Part shown: positions 23,801 through 36,304 of the stretch, piece by piece
Layout: each line of letters starts with the position of its first letter
How positions within the stretch are numbered: position 1 is the stretch's first letter
Assembly: GCA_019095985.1 (NCBI GenBank)
Contig: CM032665.1
Span: 41,963,305 to 42,027,304, forward strand
DNA from: Streblospio benedicti
Taxonomy: Eukaryota > Annelida > Polychaeta > Spionida > Spionidae
Length of the DNA: 64,000 nucleotides
Direction of reading: 5' to 3'
Notes under the pieces: generated by a model
What the model saw: only the letters and a program-made list of their open reading frames with translations
What the model was told of the DNA's origin: nothing
Databases searched by the model: none
Translations under genes and position numbers: made by a program

Positions 23801-26800
23801 TCTAAAATTACTCCTATATCCCCGAATGCCATAAGCAGGACATTATAATGTTCATAATCATAGTGGTGGTCGGGGTCAGCCAGTAAAAAAATACATACAT
23901 ATTTATGTATACTGAAGGTTTTTGATGGCAACTTTGACCAAGACACAGTGGTAACCCACAAGTTGGCCAATCCTGTGGTCGCGAGCAAAGTGCGACTGCA
24001 CCCTGTGACATGGAACTCGCACATTGTCATGAGGTGGGAGGTGTATGGTTATCCAGGTGAGACACGGACAATCTATATATATATATTTATACGAAAAGCA
24101 ATGCGTTTTTAATGCTTTTTTGTTTGCGTCAATCTTTACAGACTCTTAATCAATACATCCTATCACCATGAAACTTGGGGGGAAACTATGTGGATATTCC
24201 AATGGTGGTTTCCATGATCTTTAATTAACTCATTGTAATGTAAATTGTAATTCATTCTAAAAAATCCAACATTTTACCCACCACCATTTTTGTCCAAAGT
24301 GTTGTGGTGAATAACGAGTTGGTAGCAACTCATACCACTATATAAGCAGGAATTAATGATGTGCACCTACACATGTGGCCCACATTAATATAGTGTGTTT
24401 CATAAATAAATCATGTAGACTGTTTCAATTGTAACATGTCACATTGGCGGTGTTGTATCATTACATATTAAATACATAGTTATTACGCTCTTTAATACAA
24501 GTAATGTCCAGAATTCCCAATGAGAGGAATATGTAAGAAACCATTTCCACCGCGGTGATGTGCCACTGCAAAGAGTTTTTGGGCAAAGCTAGCATGCGCA
24601 TATAGAATTTTGCAAGTGGTATTGTATCCTACCAGTATTACCATTCTTTCTATCAATATTGCACTGTCTAGGTCGTCATTAGGATTACCAACCGTACCCA
24701 TAACATTTAGCTCAAAACTGTGTCAAATATAATTTATTTCACAATGATTTCGACTGTTTAATGAATTAAATAAGCAGTTATCAGGAACACAATTCAAGAT
24801 AACGGCCAAGCTATGCGTATCACATATTTTATAGCACAATTAAAGATTAACCCCACGTTCCAAAGTATGTACTGTACACATCAAAGGTGCGGCTACCTTA
24901 TACACATAAAGTAACAATGTAGCCGTACATTGTGCTTATTCCAAAATAAACAGTAATTGTGTTGCATTATTGTTATAGATTTATATGCTACTTTGTCATT
25001 AAAGTCAATATGCAATCTTTCATTTTGTGTGAAACAAGGTAACTTTTATGAAAATTGTTCAGATTGATGAAAGTTCTGTGACGATACGTGTTTTTTCCGT
25101 GATAGAACCAAGTATAATAATTAATTAACAATTAACTAATGGAAATGCATGTTCGTTGCAGCGGATGATGTATTTTTGCTTGAGTCAGTCAAATACCCCA
25201 CAACTTACTTGAGACACCATGACTCCATGCTGAAACGTAATGTTGATTCTGAAAACCCTGACTTTCTCTTCCACATCAACACCAATGTGGATGGGTCAAT
25301 TTGGTTCCAGTCCTTCAACTTACCTACACACAGGTAAAAGATTTATAAGGTCTATAACCTATTGCCATATTTTTGTTTTTCTCTTTCCTACGTTGTTATG
25401 AAAAAAATAAACACGTCCAAAATGAGTATAATTTAAAATCTATCTAAGGTTTTCAGCAATTATGATAAGTGCCCTTTAAAGCTGATATGAGATTGAAATT
25501 TTCAATGTGTCTGACTTGTGTTGTTTTGATATCAATATAGCAGAAAAAACAGAAAACATAAGAACAACAAAGAACACCTAACATATAAGTTCATTGATTC
25601 ATCGGCACATGCCCCCTGCCCCCTGCCCCCGACCCCACCCATCCCTTTTGTACCACCAAAGTATTTTCTTTCATGAGACTTTTGGCATCTTTGCAAGATT
25701 TCCCACATACAAAATTCATAAAATTATGTAGGTGCTCCCGCCTTTTGCAAAAACCTAAATCAGTCGGTGAATCATTTATATAATTGAAATGCTTGTTATT
25801 TTGACAATCACAAAATATTCATGAGTGTGAGTTGATACTTCAAAATTTATGAAAGCTATTTTAAATAAATATTGGTTATTGCAATATATATTTGTTGAAT
25901 GGTGTCCTCAGGATCGGCTGGTCTGGATCGAGCTACATGATCCATGAGGGATCCGGAGAGACATATGAAAGTGATGGATCATTCTTCCCAGTTGGTGAGA
26001 TCACTAAATATTATTGTCATTCTATCCAGGGAGGTTGCATTTAGCTTGGTACATTTGAACTAGTAATAAAAGATGACGCACAGGTTTTCATATTGTTTAT
26101 TTGATTCGTTTGGCTCCCCCGTGAAAACGTGAAAAAGAAGTAGCAACTTACTGATAAAATTATAAATCTTACAGAAGCCCCATTTGGAGCCCTAATAATA
26201 CAATATTGATGGCAATACACGCATGAGGGGTTCTCTTCAAACTTTGTGACAGGGAGGTGTGATGAGGGCGGTGGTTTGAAAAAGGCAGTCTAGAAATCCC
26301 ACTTTTTGTTTTCCAGCCTGTTCTCTACTTTTCTACTTCCCATTTCTTTTTAGCCCACTTTTAGGGCTTATATTACTTTAAAGAGACATGAACAGGTGAA
26401 TTTCATGTCATATAAACTTTTTTATGCCACATAAATAGTACTTGCTGAGCCATTTGAATATATACATTTTTATTTATATGCAGCTTTTCATTTCTTCATA
26501 ATTAATCAGTTCCCTATTTCGGTTTCTTCAAATGTACCCACAGCTCAATGTTTTGTAAACAAAGAGGGAATTCCATAACATCCAGCCTTAATAACTATTT
26601 CCAACACGCGAATTTCGGCTTGCGGCGCACGAGTGATAAAGGCTAAAGTCCTGTTATTAGTACGGAATCTCCCAATGTCAATCCACTCGTTTTTCTTTCT
26701 GTTTAAATTTATTTATAATTTTCTATCAAACGAGTGTTAATGATTGTAAAATTGGAAGTTTTTAGGTGCAACATGTCAAGAAAATAGAAAAATAAAATTA

Positions 26801-28441
26801 TTAAGTGAAATTGTCAGAGGAGGTGGTTGCTGTTCATATCCCTTTAAACTACTATAGATAAATAGCAACGTAAATTCTGAAAATTGGTGTACTATGCAGT
26901 TGCCTATGTCTCATTGCAGAGAATCCAAAACCGTGTAGTAGGCATTTTGAGAAGAAGAACGGAACGAGGATGACCACTGACAGCATTGTGACCACAGTCG
27001 CCAAAAAGGCATCTCATTGTTCCCAGATGTGTCTGCAGGTAGGCCCCTAGTAGATCCAGGTTTTCGGAAAATGGGTGGGGTACGTAAAGGCAAGCTAAAA
27101 AAAGTCATGGATGTTTTTCTCACTAGGAAAATTACATTTTTGAGGCGAAAATGCAGGCGTGTCCCCCATGAGCCTGTATCGATATGCCACACAAGCAGAT
27201 CCAGGATTTCAGAAAAGGCGAGGCACCCGCATGATTACACATGGCTTTTGTATGTGTGAAGACTCTCCAAGATCCCCCAAACCTGATGAAAATTAAATTT
27301 TGGGGGTGTCACGCCCTCTGCTCCGCATCTGCCTATGTTATGCAATGGGTATAGTACATGGCCAAAGTTTTTACGAATGGGGCTAGCCACTGTACCACAA
27401 TTTATTGTGTCATGCGTCCATGCAACAATGAATCCCATAAATTGTTGAACAAGTTCATTAGCTGTGTTGTTCAATAATTTATGGGATTCATTAGCGGTGT
27501 TAATTCATATAAGGCAGTAATTTGTTCACATTAACAGCTATCACCATTCACAAATAACTTAATATTTCGACAACAAATCTGATTGTCTTTCGCAAGAGTG
27601 TGGAGTCATAATGCAAACACTATGACTACATGATTGTAAGTGATTGCGGCCTTTACGTACAACAAAAACCACGTGTCTTGTCATAATCAACCATAGTATA
27701 CTAATGTGTTTTCCCCAAGTTTGCTTGTGGATACAATTATATTCTTCTCTCTCTCTTCTATGGCCACTTAATATAGTTAAATGGAAGATGTATCTTCAAG
27801 CTATGTCAATATAGTGGGTAGGAGCTTGCTTGCCATAGAAGAGAGAGAGAGAGAGAGAAGAATATAATTGGAACCATAGTATACATTGCAGTATGTCAGC
27901 TGGCGATGTCGTTCATGTGTTACATCAAAGATATGGTTTGATTTTTTTTTGAAAATTCCATGTTATCGTTGTTAAAGACCATTCTTTTCAAACATGAATG
28001 TGCCATGTAATGGCCTGCTCTGGTGACATCTAATGGCCTATCCTTTTCCATGTTACCCTTGAGTTGGCCGTGTAGCATGGCTGACGCAAGCTGCTCAACG
28101 TTTAGTGGCACGTTTAGACCGCTGTTTTGTTTGCGCGTACAAGTCAGTTTTGGATGGTGAAGCATCGTTGGCTTTCACGGATTGATCATTCACACTGCCT
28201 TTACAAGTCCTTAATCATATCAACTGCGTATATAGTCGTGATATATGACGATGATGGTGAAGATGCTTCCTTTCAGACTGCCGGCTGTTGGGGCTACAAC
28301 TTTGCCGTGTCTGCGTCCTCCCCCGGTAGCGTGGGGCACGGCTGTGAGCTGCTGGCGCTGGTGCCGCTCTGTCCCTCAGCCACCGTCGTCGCCGAGCCGG
28401 GCTGGGACCTCTACTACATCGATGTGCACTGCCTGCAGTAG
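20894..28441 (+). CDS. Secreted discoidin (F5/8C), AbfB-like and PAN/Apple protein, nine exons
   Basis: A predicted extracellular binding protein of 402 residues. Exons: 20894-20951, 22291-22419, 22767-22957, 23621-23773, 23918-24056, 25162-25333, 25912-25994, 26920-27038, 28277-28441. All introns are GT/AG and every phase agrees. The first exon gives a signal peptide (MTSIYTFAFVLLYIGA) and is the least certain. F5/8 type C occupies about residues 75-223 (VNFGSLFTVTAIATQGR; VVTHKLANPVVASKVRLHPV; RWEVYGY). An AbfB-like beta-trefoil lobe lies at about 225-308 (LESVKYPTTYLRHHDSMLK). A PAN/Apple domain lies at about 313-401, with paired cysteines (CSQMCLQ, CWGYNF, CELL) and ending DLYYIDVHC. Each module commonly binds lipid heads, glycans or proteins, so adhesion, immune recognition or matrix binding is likely. 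The last exon is much more GC-rich than the rest. Stop TAG at 28439-28441. Confidence 0.8.
22427..22690. repeat. Pyrimidine tract followed by purine tract in an intron
   Basis: In intron 2 of the discoidin gene, about 100 bp of CT-rich sequence (22427-22530) is followed by about 150 bp that is almost all purine, with repeated words GGGATAAGG, AAAAAGAGGG and GGGAAAA. The purine half behaves like a degenerate minisatellite. Triplex or other unusual structure is possible. Confidence 0.7.
23449..23567. mobile_element. Short MITE with CATAGGCAGATCCAGG end
   Basis: 119 bp bounded by AGTACTCATAGGCAGAT and its exact reverse complement. Inside are two GGGGGCGCAC-type words. Related ends recur at about 27050, 27190 and 27340, so this is a dispersed family. 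It lies in the intron just before the third F5/8C-region exon. Confidence 0.65.
27040..27345. mobile_element. Degenerate copies of the AGATCCAGG MITE family
   Basis: Two GATCCAGG-TTTT/ATTT-GGAAA/AGAAA starts (about 27053 and 27194) and a closing ATCTGCCTATG (about 27334) lie in the last intron of the discoidin gene. They match the ends of the 23449 element. The copies are diverged and probably nested. Confidence 0.45.
27734..27870. repeat. SINE body fragment forming a hairpin with CT/GA arms
   Basis: 27734-27764 (starting CAATTATATTCTTCTC) is the reverse complement of 27832-27870 apart from GA-repeat length. The interior (ACTTAATATAGTTAAATGG ... GTAGGAGCTTGCTTGCCATA) matches the tail of the SINE-like copy at about 30330-30441, so a repeat tail has folded back on itself. 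Confidence 0.7.
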
Positions 28442-28786
28442 CTTGAAGTAGTGTCGAACACAAAGTTCCACTGCGCATGCACTTTAATAACTCAACGTGT
28501 GGGGACTACGATATATCATCGAATGGTGGTGGTGGTGGTGGTGGTGAGGGGGTGGGAGGGTGTTTGAAATAATTGAAACCCTTGTGTTATGAATTTGAGG
28601 TTTTCTCCCCAAAGTGTATTGAAAATTTCAGTTCCGGAGCTGAAAATGCTTTTTTTCAACACACATCCAACAGCCCCCTCCCCCCACCACTATAAATTAA
28701 CCCCAGTTTTTCTGTTTTTATACCCCTTTTAATCCGTGAAAAATGGTAATCTGGTTAGGGTGGAAAATTCTCAATGATTTGTTGTT

Positions 28787-28792
28787 AATAAA
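28787..28792 (+). terminator. Candidate poly(A) signal of the discoidin gene
   Basis: AATAAA about 345 nt downstream of the TAG stop, in a normal 3' UTR position. A GGT tandem run lies between, at about 28524-28545. Confidence 0.4.
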
Positions 28793-31317
28793 ATATTAAG
28801 TTGGCAAACGGTGGGGAGAATGATTGTACAAGGTATCACAGCTATGAAGAAGATGAATGCGATTTTCTTAACCCTCATCAGTACATTAACTAAAACACCC
28901 TAATCTCGGCAATAGAGGTCCACGAACGGAGCTGTCATGTACTGATTAGGGTTAACATGGCAGTGCGAGCTTTTACAGTAGTGTCCACGTGTAAGGACCA
29001 CAGGAATTGTAGAAAATTCCATTGGCATCAGGAATTACTCGTAATTCGGGAAGAGAAGTACCTATAGTTTATTCTAACAAGCATTAGAAATTTAGGAAAA
29101 CATTGGAATTTCTTTTTTGAGTGTTGGTTTACATTTCATCCTCTAAACCCACTAGTAAAACGCAGAAAATACTAAAAATACTGAAATTACTCTCCAAATC
29201 TATATATTTTAAATTCGCAATTTGTTACGTTTTTGCTAAAAATTTCATGTAGATCCGAAAATACGGACGTGCAGTAAATAATTTCTATTCCGCGTAATTT
29301 GGGTAATTTCAAGTAACATAAAATACGGTAATAGATATAGGGATATATCTGTGGTCCTCACTTGTCACTGTTATATTGATAAAAATAAAGCATTTCCTAA
29401 TGGGATTGAGTATATGCAATGTACATGGATTGTGTATGGATTGTGTGAAAAAAGTCCCTTACAAGTCAACTACGTATCAACGACATTTATGATTCAATTA
29501 CAATTACATTTACGAAACAATTACCTTTTTAATAAATTTGTTTCATGGAACACCTGGATTACAAATGCACACATGCCAGTGGTGATTGGCCCCTAGGTTA
29601 CAAAAGATGTTTTAATTGTACAAATGACAACCCATTTTTAAACAAACTTGATAATAATCACGCAATGAATATTTTATCTATACAACAGAGACCAAAAAGT
29701 GATAAATTTATAGTGCAGCAAGGCACACATTGACACATTGATGTTTTTCCTAATCGAAACAGACTGCATCATTGAATTACTTAACAAAATGTAAACAGAT
29801 ATACCGATGAGCCAAAAAAGACAGAAAACATAAAAAGATAGTAACTTTTATCATATTTTACCTGTTGTTTCTCTATTTTGTCATATAAGTATTGTTTTTT
29901 TCATAAAATAATGCAAAAATGATTTTAATTGTGAACATTTTAAAAGTGGACGTTGAGCCTAAAGGGCTGAACATGTGAGGGATGCAGGTCAAAAGGGTGT
30001 AAGTATGGATGCAGGAAGTAAGACTAAGACAAGAGGGATTTGGGATTCCTTAACCCCCATTGTATATGGTAAGATCACCCCGTGTCTTTTTCAACTGACT
30101 TTCAATACCATTTCATATTTTGTATTGTCAGGACCTATATTGGATAGAAGGTAATCTTGAACAGCTGATGTATTTCAAAAGTTTGGTGAAATAGTTTTTC
30201 CTAACCATTGAAAATTATGGATTGATAAAACTATTGATGTAATATAGGAGACAGAAGGCTGTTTAGGGTGATGGTATCATTCTGATCTCACAACCTTGGG
30301 GTCGTGAGTTCGAGTCTCATCAGGGCCACTTGACATAGTCAAATGGAAGCTTAGGGTTGAAAAACCTGTCTTCAGCTATGTCCCAATAGTGGTAGGAGTT
30401 TGCTTGCCATAGAAAAGAGAGGGAGAGAGAAGAATACAATTGTAGTATGTTTGAATACCATGCTAACCATGGGGAAAGCTATCATATTTGTATATGATGA
30501 TGTAAAATAAAATTTCTACAGCTCGGTTGAAAGTATTTTCAAACTGGCATTCATTATATACCGCAAGTACTGCATCCATATACATTGCTTTCGGAGTCAG
30601 ACAGTCTTGCATATCTGCAAATAGGAGCTGTGACAGTCGTGTATTTTAGCCATTCTCAATTTGCACAGAGTTTAATCACAGGTGTGTTATTCAAATGTAG
30701 AGAATGATATTTTCCTCAACATATGTCCGATTTTCTACTGAGCTTGAAATGTTGGGGGATGAACATTCATGACTGTCAGACTGGAGCTTAACAGAAATGT
30801 GATACATAGTGTTGTATAATGTCCTGAAAATAAAATGCATCACGTCACTCAGCCAACGGTAATTGTCGAAAATAAGATGACCCATTGACAGACATTCTTG
30901 TTGTGCAGCTATCCTAACTGAGTTCCTGGGGGAGACCATACATTTTACATTTTTGCGAGAGAAATGAATATTGTGAAGTGACACCGAAATGTCAAACTTT
31001 CATATCTGTTTCTGAAAAGAATGATAAGTTACGCTGGCACAAATCACCTTTGTACAGTCTTACAACCATACCTTGGGACTTTTGTCAAAGTTGACATATG
31101 TATACCGACGGCTATAAACTATTGGTCGAGTTGTAATATCACATGAGGTGCTTTATCAGTTCATGTTTCACTTTGACTGACAGTTTGTGCAAGATTTTGT
31201 CTGTTATTGCTGCTGGCACAGTTGTGAAATATATTATAAAGGAGTACGCATCTGAAAGATTAGCAAAGCCATGCCAGAAGCTGTGGTGAATTGTGAAAAG
31301 CAAATTGATCTACCAAG
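28793..31317. other. Intergenic DNA between the two spacer genes
   Basis: AT-rich, with no gene that can be supported. The only recognised content is the SINE copy at about 30250-30441. The ORF at 29351-29596 shows no family signature. Confidence 0.5.
30250..30441 (+). mobile_element. tRNA-derived SINE, longer copy
   Basis: The head has a clear B box (GAGTTCGAGTCTC at about 30306) and a degenerate A-box region before it. The body (ACTTGACATAGTCAAATGG ... TAGGAGTTTGCTTGCCATAG) and GA-rich tail are shared with the fragment at 27.77-27.87 kb. The two copies define one family in this window. Confidence 0.6.
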
Positions 31318-34300
31318 ATGGACAACTCCAGTTGGGCTCCAAAGCCTAATACTTCTGTATTTACAGGTAACCATTGGCATTAACATACTATTGCGTGTAT
31401 ATGTGAAATCATATATCAAAGAATAGAAATAAATTTGAGTCAATGATAAATTTTACTCAATACAACTACATGTATGTACAAGTACATGGATGATAAAAAA
31501 GCAATGCAATTGTTTTATAGTCAACATAAAATGTAAGAGAAATTAAATACAGTGCAATAAAAAATAAAGATCAAAAAGTGATTATTATGGTTCACATGAT
31601 TACAACTTGATAGCTCGTTCTCTGATCCTGCACTCATCTTAAGTGTTTATCAATCGTCTATATTCTCCTATGTACAGAGCCTCTAGAGTCCATATGCAAT
31701 TCTTTCCATGTGCTGTTTTGTTGAAGAATGTCCATATCCTGTGTGTCGTAAGTCTTCAAATATTTTTTTCAGTGGTCCCTGTCGCTGAATGTTTTCCATA
31801 AGTCAAGTTTGAACATGTTGTCCTGTTTGTCTGACATAGCATGCCCTGCAGAGCGGACAAGTTCTGTACATAAGAGAATATAGACCATTGATAAACACGA
31901 AAAATGGGTACAGGAGCAGAAAACTAACAATTAAGTTGTAATCAAATAAACCGTGATCATTTTTTAATCTTGATTTTACTGTTATATTGTTTCAGTCTCT
32001 TTCACATTTTATGCTGACTATAAAACAGTTGTATTGATTTTGAATCATTCATGTACTTGTATATAGCTGTATCAAGTATTAGTCCATTTTCCATTTATAA
32101 ATATATCTCAAAGATATTTCATTATAAGTTACAGTCATTAATAACCGTAAAAATAAGCTAAAATCATGCAGAGGAGGCTCAATATAACCACTATTTCTAT
32201 TCATTGTTGTTATTATATTACAAATGTGTTACAAAAATGCACATTAGCACTTGTGCACCCATTTCTGACAAGAGACATTCATAAACAACAGTAGTCAGTC
32301 CCTCATGTCCAGGAGACTTGTTCTTTCCAAATTATTATATATTCTGTATTATAGTAAGTTCTTTTGTAAAATTAATGACAAAAAGCAGTATTATGTGGTA
32401 CTATTCATTATCATTTTATTTCAGGAGAGAACAAGACAGATATGAAACTCCCAGGTCCATCAGGGGTAGGTTTCAGCTTCACAGATGCCATGTGGCGCAT
32501 GTCTCATTCTTTTGACTTCATTACCTACATAGTTCCTGCAGTGCAGTTTGTTGTAGCACTCACCAATGTTGCTGCCCTTGCCGTGTTCATTCAGCCAAAC
32601 ATGAGAAAGAGCCACACCAATGTGTATCTCGCTGCCTTAGCTATTTCTGACTTTATGATGGTTGCCATGCATAATCTTCCAGACATGCAAGAAATTCCTG
32701 AAGGTAAAAAAATGATCTTGAATATCATAGTCTTTGATCGTCCATTCTTCTTCTAGTTGACTGAAATTAAGGTTTTATCTAGAAAATATCAATATCATGC
32801 ACATCTATATGATTTGATAAGTCTACAAGTAACATTAGTCAATCCATGAAAAAATTTGGTTTCTAATTCAATAACAATACTAGTACTTATTACACAGGAT
32901 GTTTCAAAAAGTGCATAAAATGCTCTCAATTTAAATTGATTACACTTCTTTAATTAAATGATAATAATCATTAAATCTCAGTCCTCTATCCTGAAGTGTG
33001 TTGCAGCTATTGAAATCTCAAGATACATGTACAGTACTCAAACGAAAATGTGAACAAATTATTAGCAACTGGGTTTATTCTAATCCATTGATAATCACAG
33101 TGGAATAGATTGAATGTGGTCATATGAAATTGAAATTCCACTATTGCAGGTTTTAGATTATTATTGCGTTTATTTATCTAGGAGGTGTGCGTCAAACCAA
33201 CATGAGATTCTGGCTTGGGGGGAGACTCTACAATCTCCTCAGTGAAGTATCTTATTACATGACGGCGCTCATGGTGGCTGTTGTTTCCCTTGACAGACTC
33301 ATAATGGTTAACTTTCCAATATGGAGCAAAGTCCATCTCACGCCAAAGGCTGCTGTGGTAGTCACCACAATCATGATGGTGTTTACGCTTGGCCTAACTA
33401 TGCACACTGCCATTGGTTTCACTATCAGAGCCAAGCCAGCCTTTCCAGTCACCCCCATGATAGTGAGTGAAGGCTATAGGAGATTGCATCGATTCATCAG
33501 TAAAGACTATGAGCACTTTTACGCCGATACATACTATTCGAAATTCCTTCCAGCATTCCTTGTACTGGTGTATGGTGTAATACTGGGATCAAATCTGGGA
33601 ATAATATACAAATTGTTTCATCAATCCAATCAACAGAAGAAGATGGGGGTTGCAGAAAGTGGTAAAAACACCAAAATCACCAAAATGCTTGTGATTATAT
33701 CTGTTCTATTCTTGGTTCTACGACTACCTATTGACCTGCACAAAATAGATCTGATTGCAAATGTAAGAAGTGCATAGTTTGCATCATTTTGTTTGCCAAT
33801 TTTTCCTGAATTGTTTTTATTGAAAATATTTTGTCAATTTTAACATTCTTTCACCAAACATTTCAAAACAACGTAATATGCCATTTTTTTTTTCTTTTTT
33901 AAGTTAAATGAACCAACATGGTAATGATACGACACTGTATAATTGAATTTATTTATTTTACCTCTATAGTCTCAATGTTCTATTATATTTTTCTAAGGTT
34001 GCATGAAGCTGTATTAAAACTGTTTGTTTTACCCCTGTAGTCTCGAGAAATGAGTTCCCAGGCAAGATATGAGAAGATATTTCAGAATGTATTCATCAGC
34101 CTCGTTCTTGATTATGTTGCTCTTCTAAACAGCTGCATCAACTTCTTCATCTATTGGCTAATGTCAAGCAAGTAAGTAAAATGTGCAGATTTAAACATGT
34201 CAGAGACCAATCTCTTTCAGGTTAAATTAGAAGATTAGTGTTTCTTCAATGTCATTTGTACCATTAGAATTATGATGTAACCCCTCCATGATAGCATTTT

Positions 34301-36027
34301 AAGTTACCGGGGTAGTTGCGCACATTGCAATGATAAAATAACGCTCTATGTTATTAGCATAAGGAAAATAAATACAGACTTGTATCAGTGGTAGCTTAAT
34401 ACAATGCTATTACTTGTGGTCTTTTGACGTTTACTTATATAGAATAGGTTAGAATAGAATAGAACATTTATTTCGGATTAAATTCCACAGAAAAGACATA
34501 AAATAAACATATAATAAAAACTGTGCATAAAATCACAAACATATCACAGACTATATAGTTTTTTTTTTCCATTCTAGGTATAATATTGAATTTGGGTTAT
34601 GGCAGCAGTCCAGTAGAGTCTGAACTAAAACATTATTACACTTTTCAATTCTATTTTTTAAATTTAAAATGTTCTTTCTAATATTAACATCAAAAGCACT
34701 AATATTGTTCAACAACATATTATGTGATATAGAGGCTCTTTTATCTAAATTAAACAACATTCTAAAAATTCTGTTCAAGTTGTCTTAAGTTTCCTAAATG
34801 AATAAATACTGTATTTACTCCATAGATGGGCACAATACATTTTAGAACAATAGGTCTTAAAAAGTAAACTTTTTACCTCATTACTACAGTGTCTAAAACA
34901 TTTTATGACAATATTGCCCCTGCTGTGAAAACTATGTATTTGTGGATTAATATCACAGTCATCTTTCATGTCATTGGATATGTAAAAACATTTTTTTCCA
35001 TTTATAGTAAAAACAGGGACTTTGATCTTGTTCTTGTTCGGCTGAATACACATTATTCTAGACTTATTAGGATTATATATAATTTCATTGTTGGATTTCA
35101 CATATTGTAATAGGTTTTTGAAGAGCACTAGATGTTGCTAAACGTATTGTATCATCTGCGTACAGTAGATGATTATAGTTTACACCGTTCAAGTTGCAAA
35201 CACATCTTTTACTATTTTATATATTGCTTAAATCATTCACATATATAGTGAAGAAAATTGGAGAGATTAAACTCCCTTGTCTTACACGTATAAGCTTTAT
35301 ATCCTATCTATAATTTATTGATGTATACTATTAGTGCCACACCAATCATAGATACATGTAGTCTAGTTTGTGAAAAGCCTAGAATTTCAGCATTTGGGAA
35401 GTAGGGTCTATCAAGCTAAATTATTTCAGATTTCGTGAAGAATGTAAAAAACTTTTTTGCACAAAATGGTGGAAGCAACAGTCAAGTGAAATCAAGAGAG
35501 CGATCTCAGTGAAAGGAAAGTTGCAGGATAGCGTGCAGACACTTAGTAGCAGAGTATCTAATAAGGATGAAAAAGGTGAGTCTAAACCATGTGCACGGAT
35601 TCTAATGTTATGTGTATTATGTGCGCCGATTCTAAGATTATGTGCACTAATTGTATTGTTATGTACACTGATTTTAAAGTTATGCACACTGCCTATAATT
35701 TTATGTTCACTAATTCTTACATGTTTTAATTCTGAACCCAATTACAAAAAAAGATACTAAACATTATTGCTATTTGTAAAAGGAAAAATAGAAATATGAA
35801 TACAATGTATAATTTGTCCAATGATTCTAATAAGTTGTTGTAATATTTCTATAATATTAGATTGATGTACGTTGATTGTACAGGTCACTATTTGTAATGT
35901 TTTAGGCTCAGATCTTAATGCTGTTTGCACAGATGGAGAAGACTTTCCTCAACATTCAAATGATATGGTGACAGATAATAGCAGCCCGGTAACCAATATA
36001 AAGGACAAAAATTCTGAGGAAAATTAA
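31318..36027 (+). CDS. Rhodopsin-class G-protein-coupled receptor, six exons, 435 residues
   Basis: Exons: 31318-31366, 32425-32703, 33182-33762, 34041-34171, 35430-35575, 35906-36027. GT/AG borders and phases (1,1,0,2,1) agree throughout. The short N-terminus has N-glycosylation sites (NSS, NTS, NKT) and no signal peptide. TM1 is about 48-72 (N64), TM2 has LAALAISD (D92), TM3 ends in DRL (147-149), TM7 is NSCINFFIYW, and helix 8 follows as FREECKKLF, with a serine-rich tail after it. TM6 has VLRLP rather than CWLP. The usual TM3 cysteine is glycine (123), and the second extracellular loop has no cysteine, so the class A disulfide is absent. The overall look is a peptide-receptor-like invertebrate GPCR, perhaps near FMRFamide/sex-peptide-type receptors. 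The ligand cannot be named. Intron 4 holds a reversed LINE fragment. Confidence 0.85.
34441..35330 (-). mobile_element. 5'-truncated LINE in intron 4 of the GPCR gene
   Basis: Read on the minus strand this is the second half of a non-LTR reverse transcriptase. It has RVRQGSLISPIFFTIYVNDL, then LLYADDTIRLATSS with the catalytic YADD, then IIYNPNKSRIMCIQP and a C-terminal region ending NPNSILYLEWKKK. There is at least one frame change between the pieces. The 3' end runs into a short TTCTA-type repeat at about 34441-34465, as in LINE tails. It opposes the transcription of the host gene. Confidence 0.8.
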
Positions 36028-36304
36028 CATAATTGGTATTCTTTCTTGTATGAGATACACACTCATATATCGGGTGCATACAAACTAGTTGTAGCCTGTC
36101 TAAACATACACTTGTATTACGTGTGAATGTCACTAGCATTGACCAACAAGTTCAAGGAAGTAAATACAAAATTTGTAAACATATATCATATTTTCATTAA
36201 AAATATGATTGATGTTTCGGGGCAAGATAAGCAGGTTACAGGCTATGGCAAAAATAATAATTGCATGTGATATAAATTTGGTGCAATTGCTTTGAGAGCT
36301 ATTT

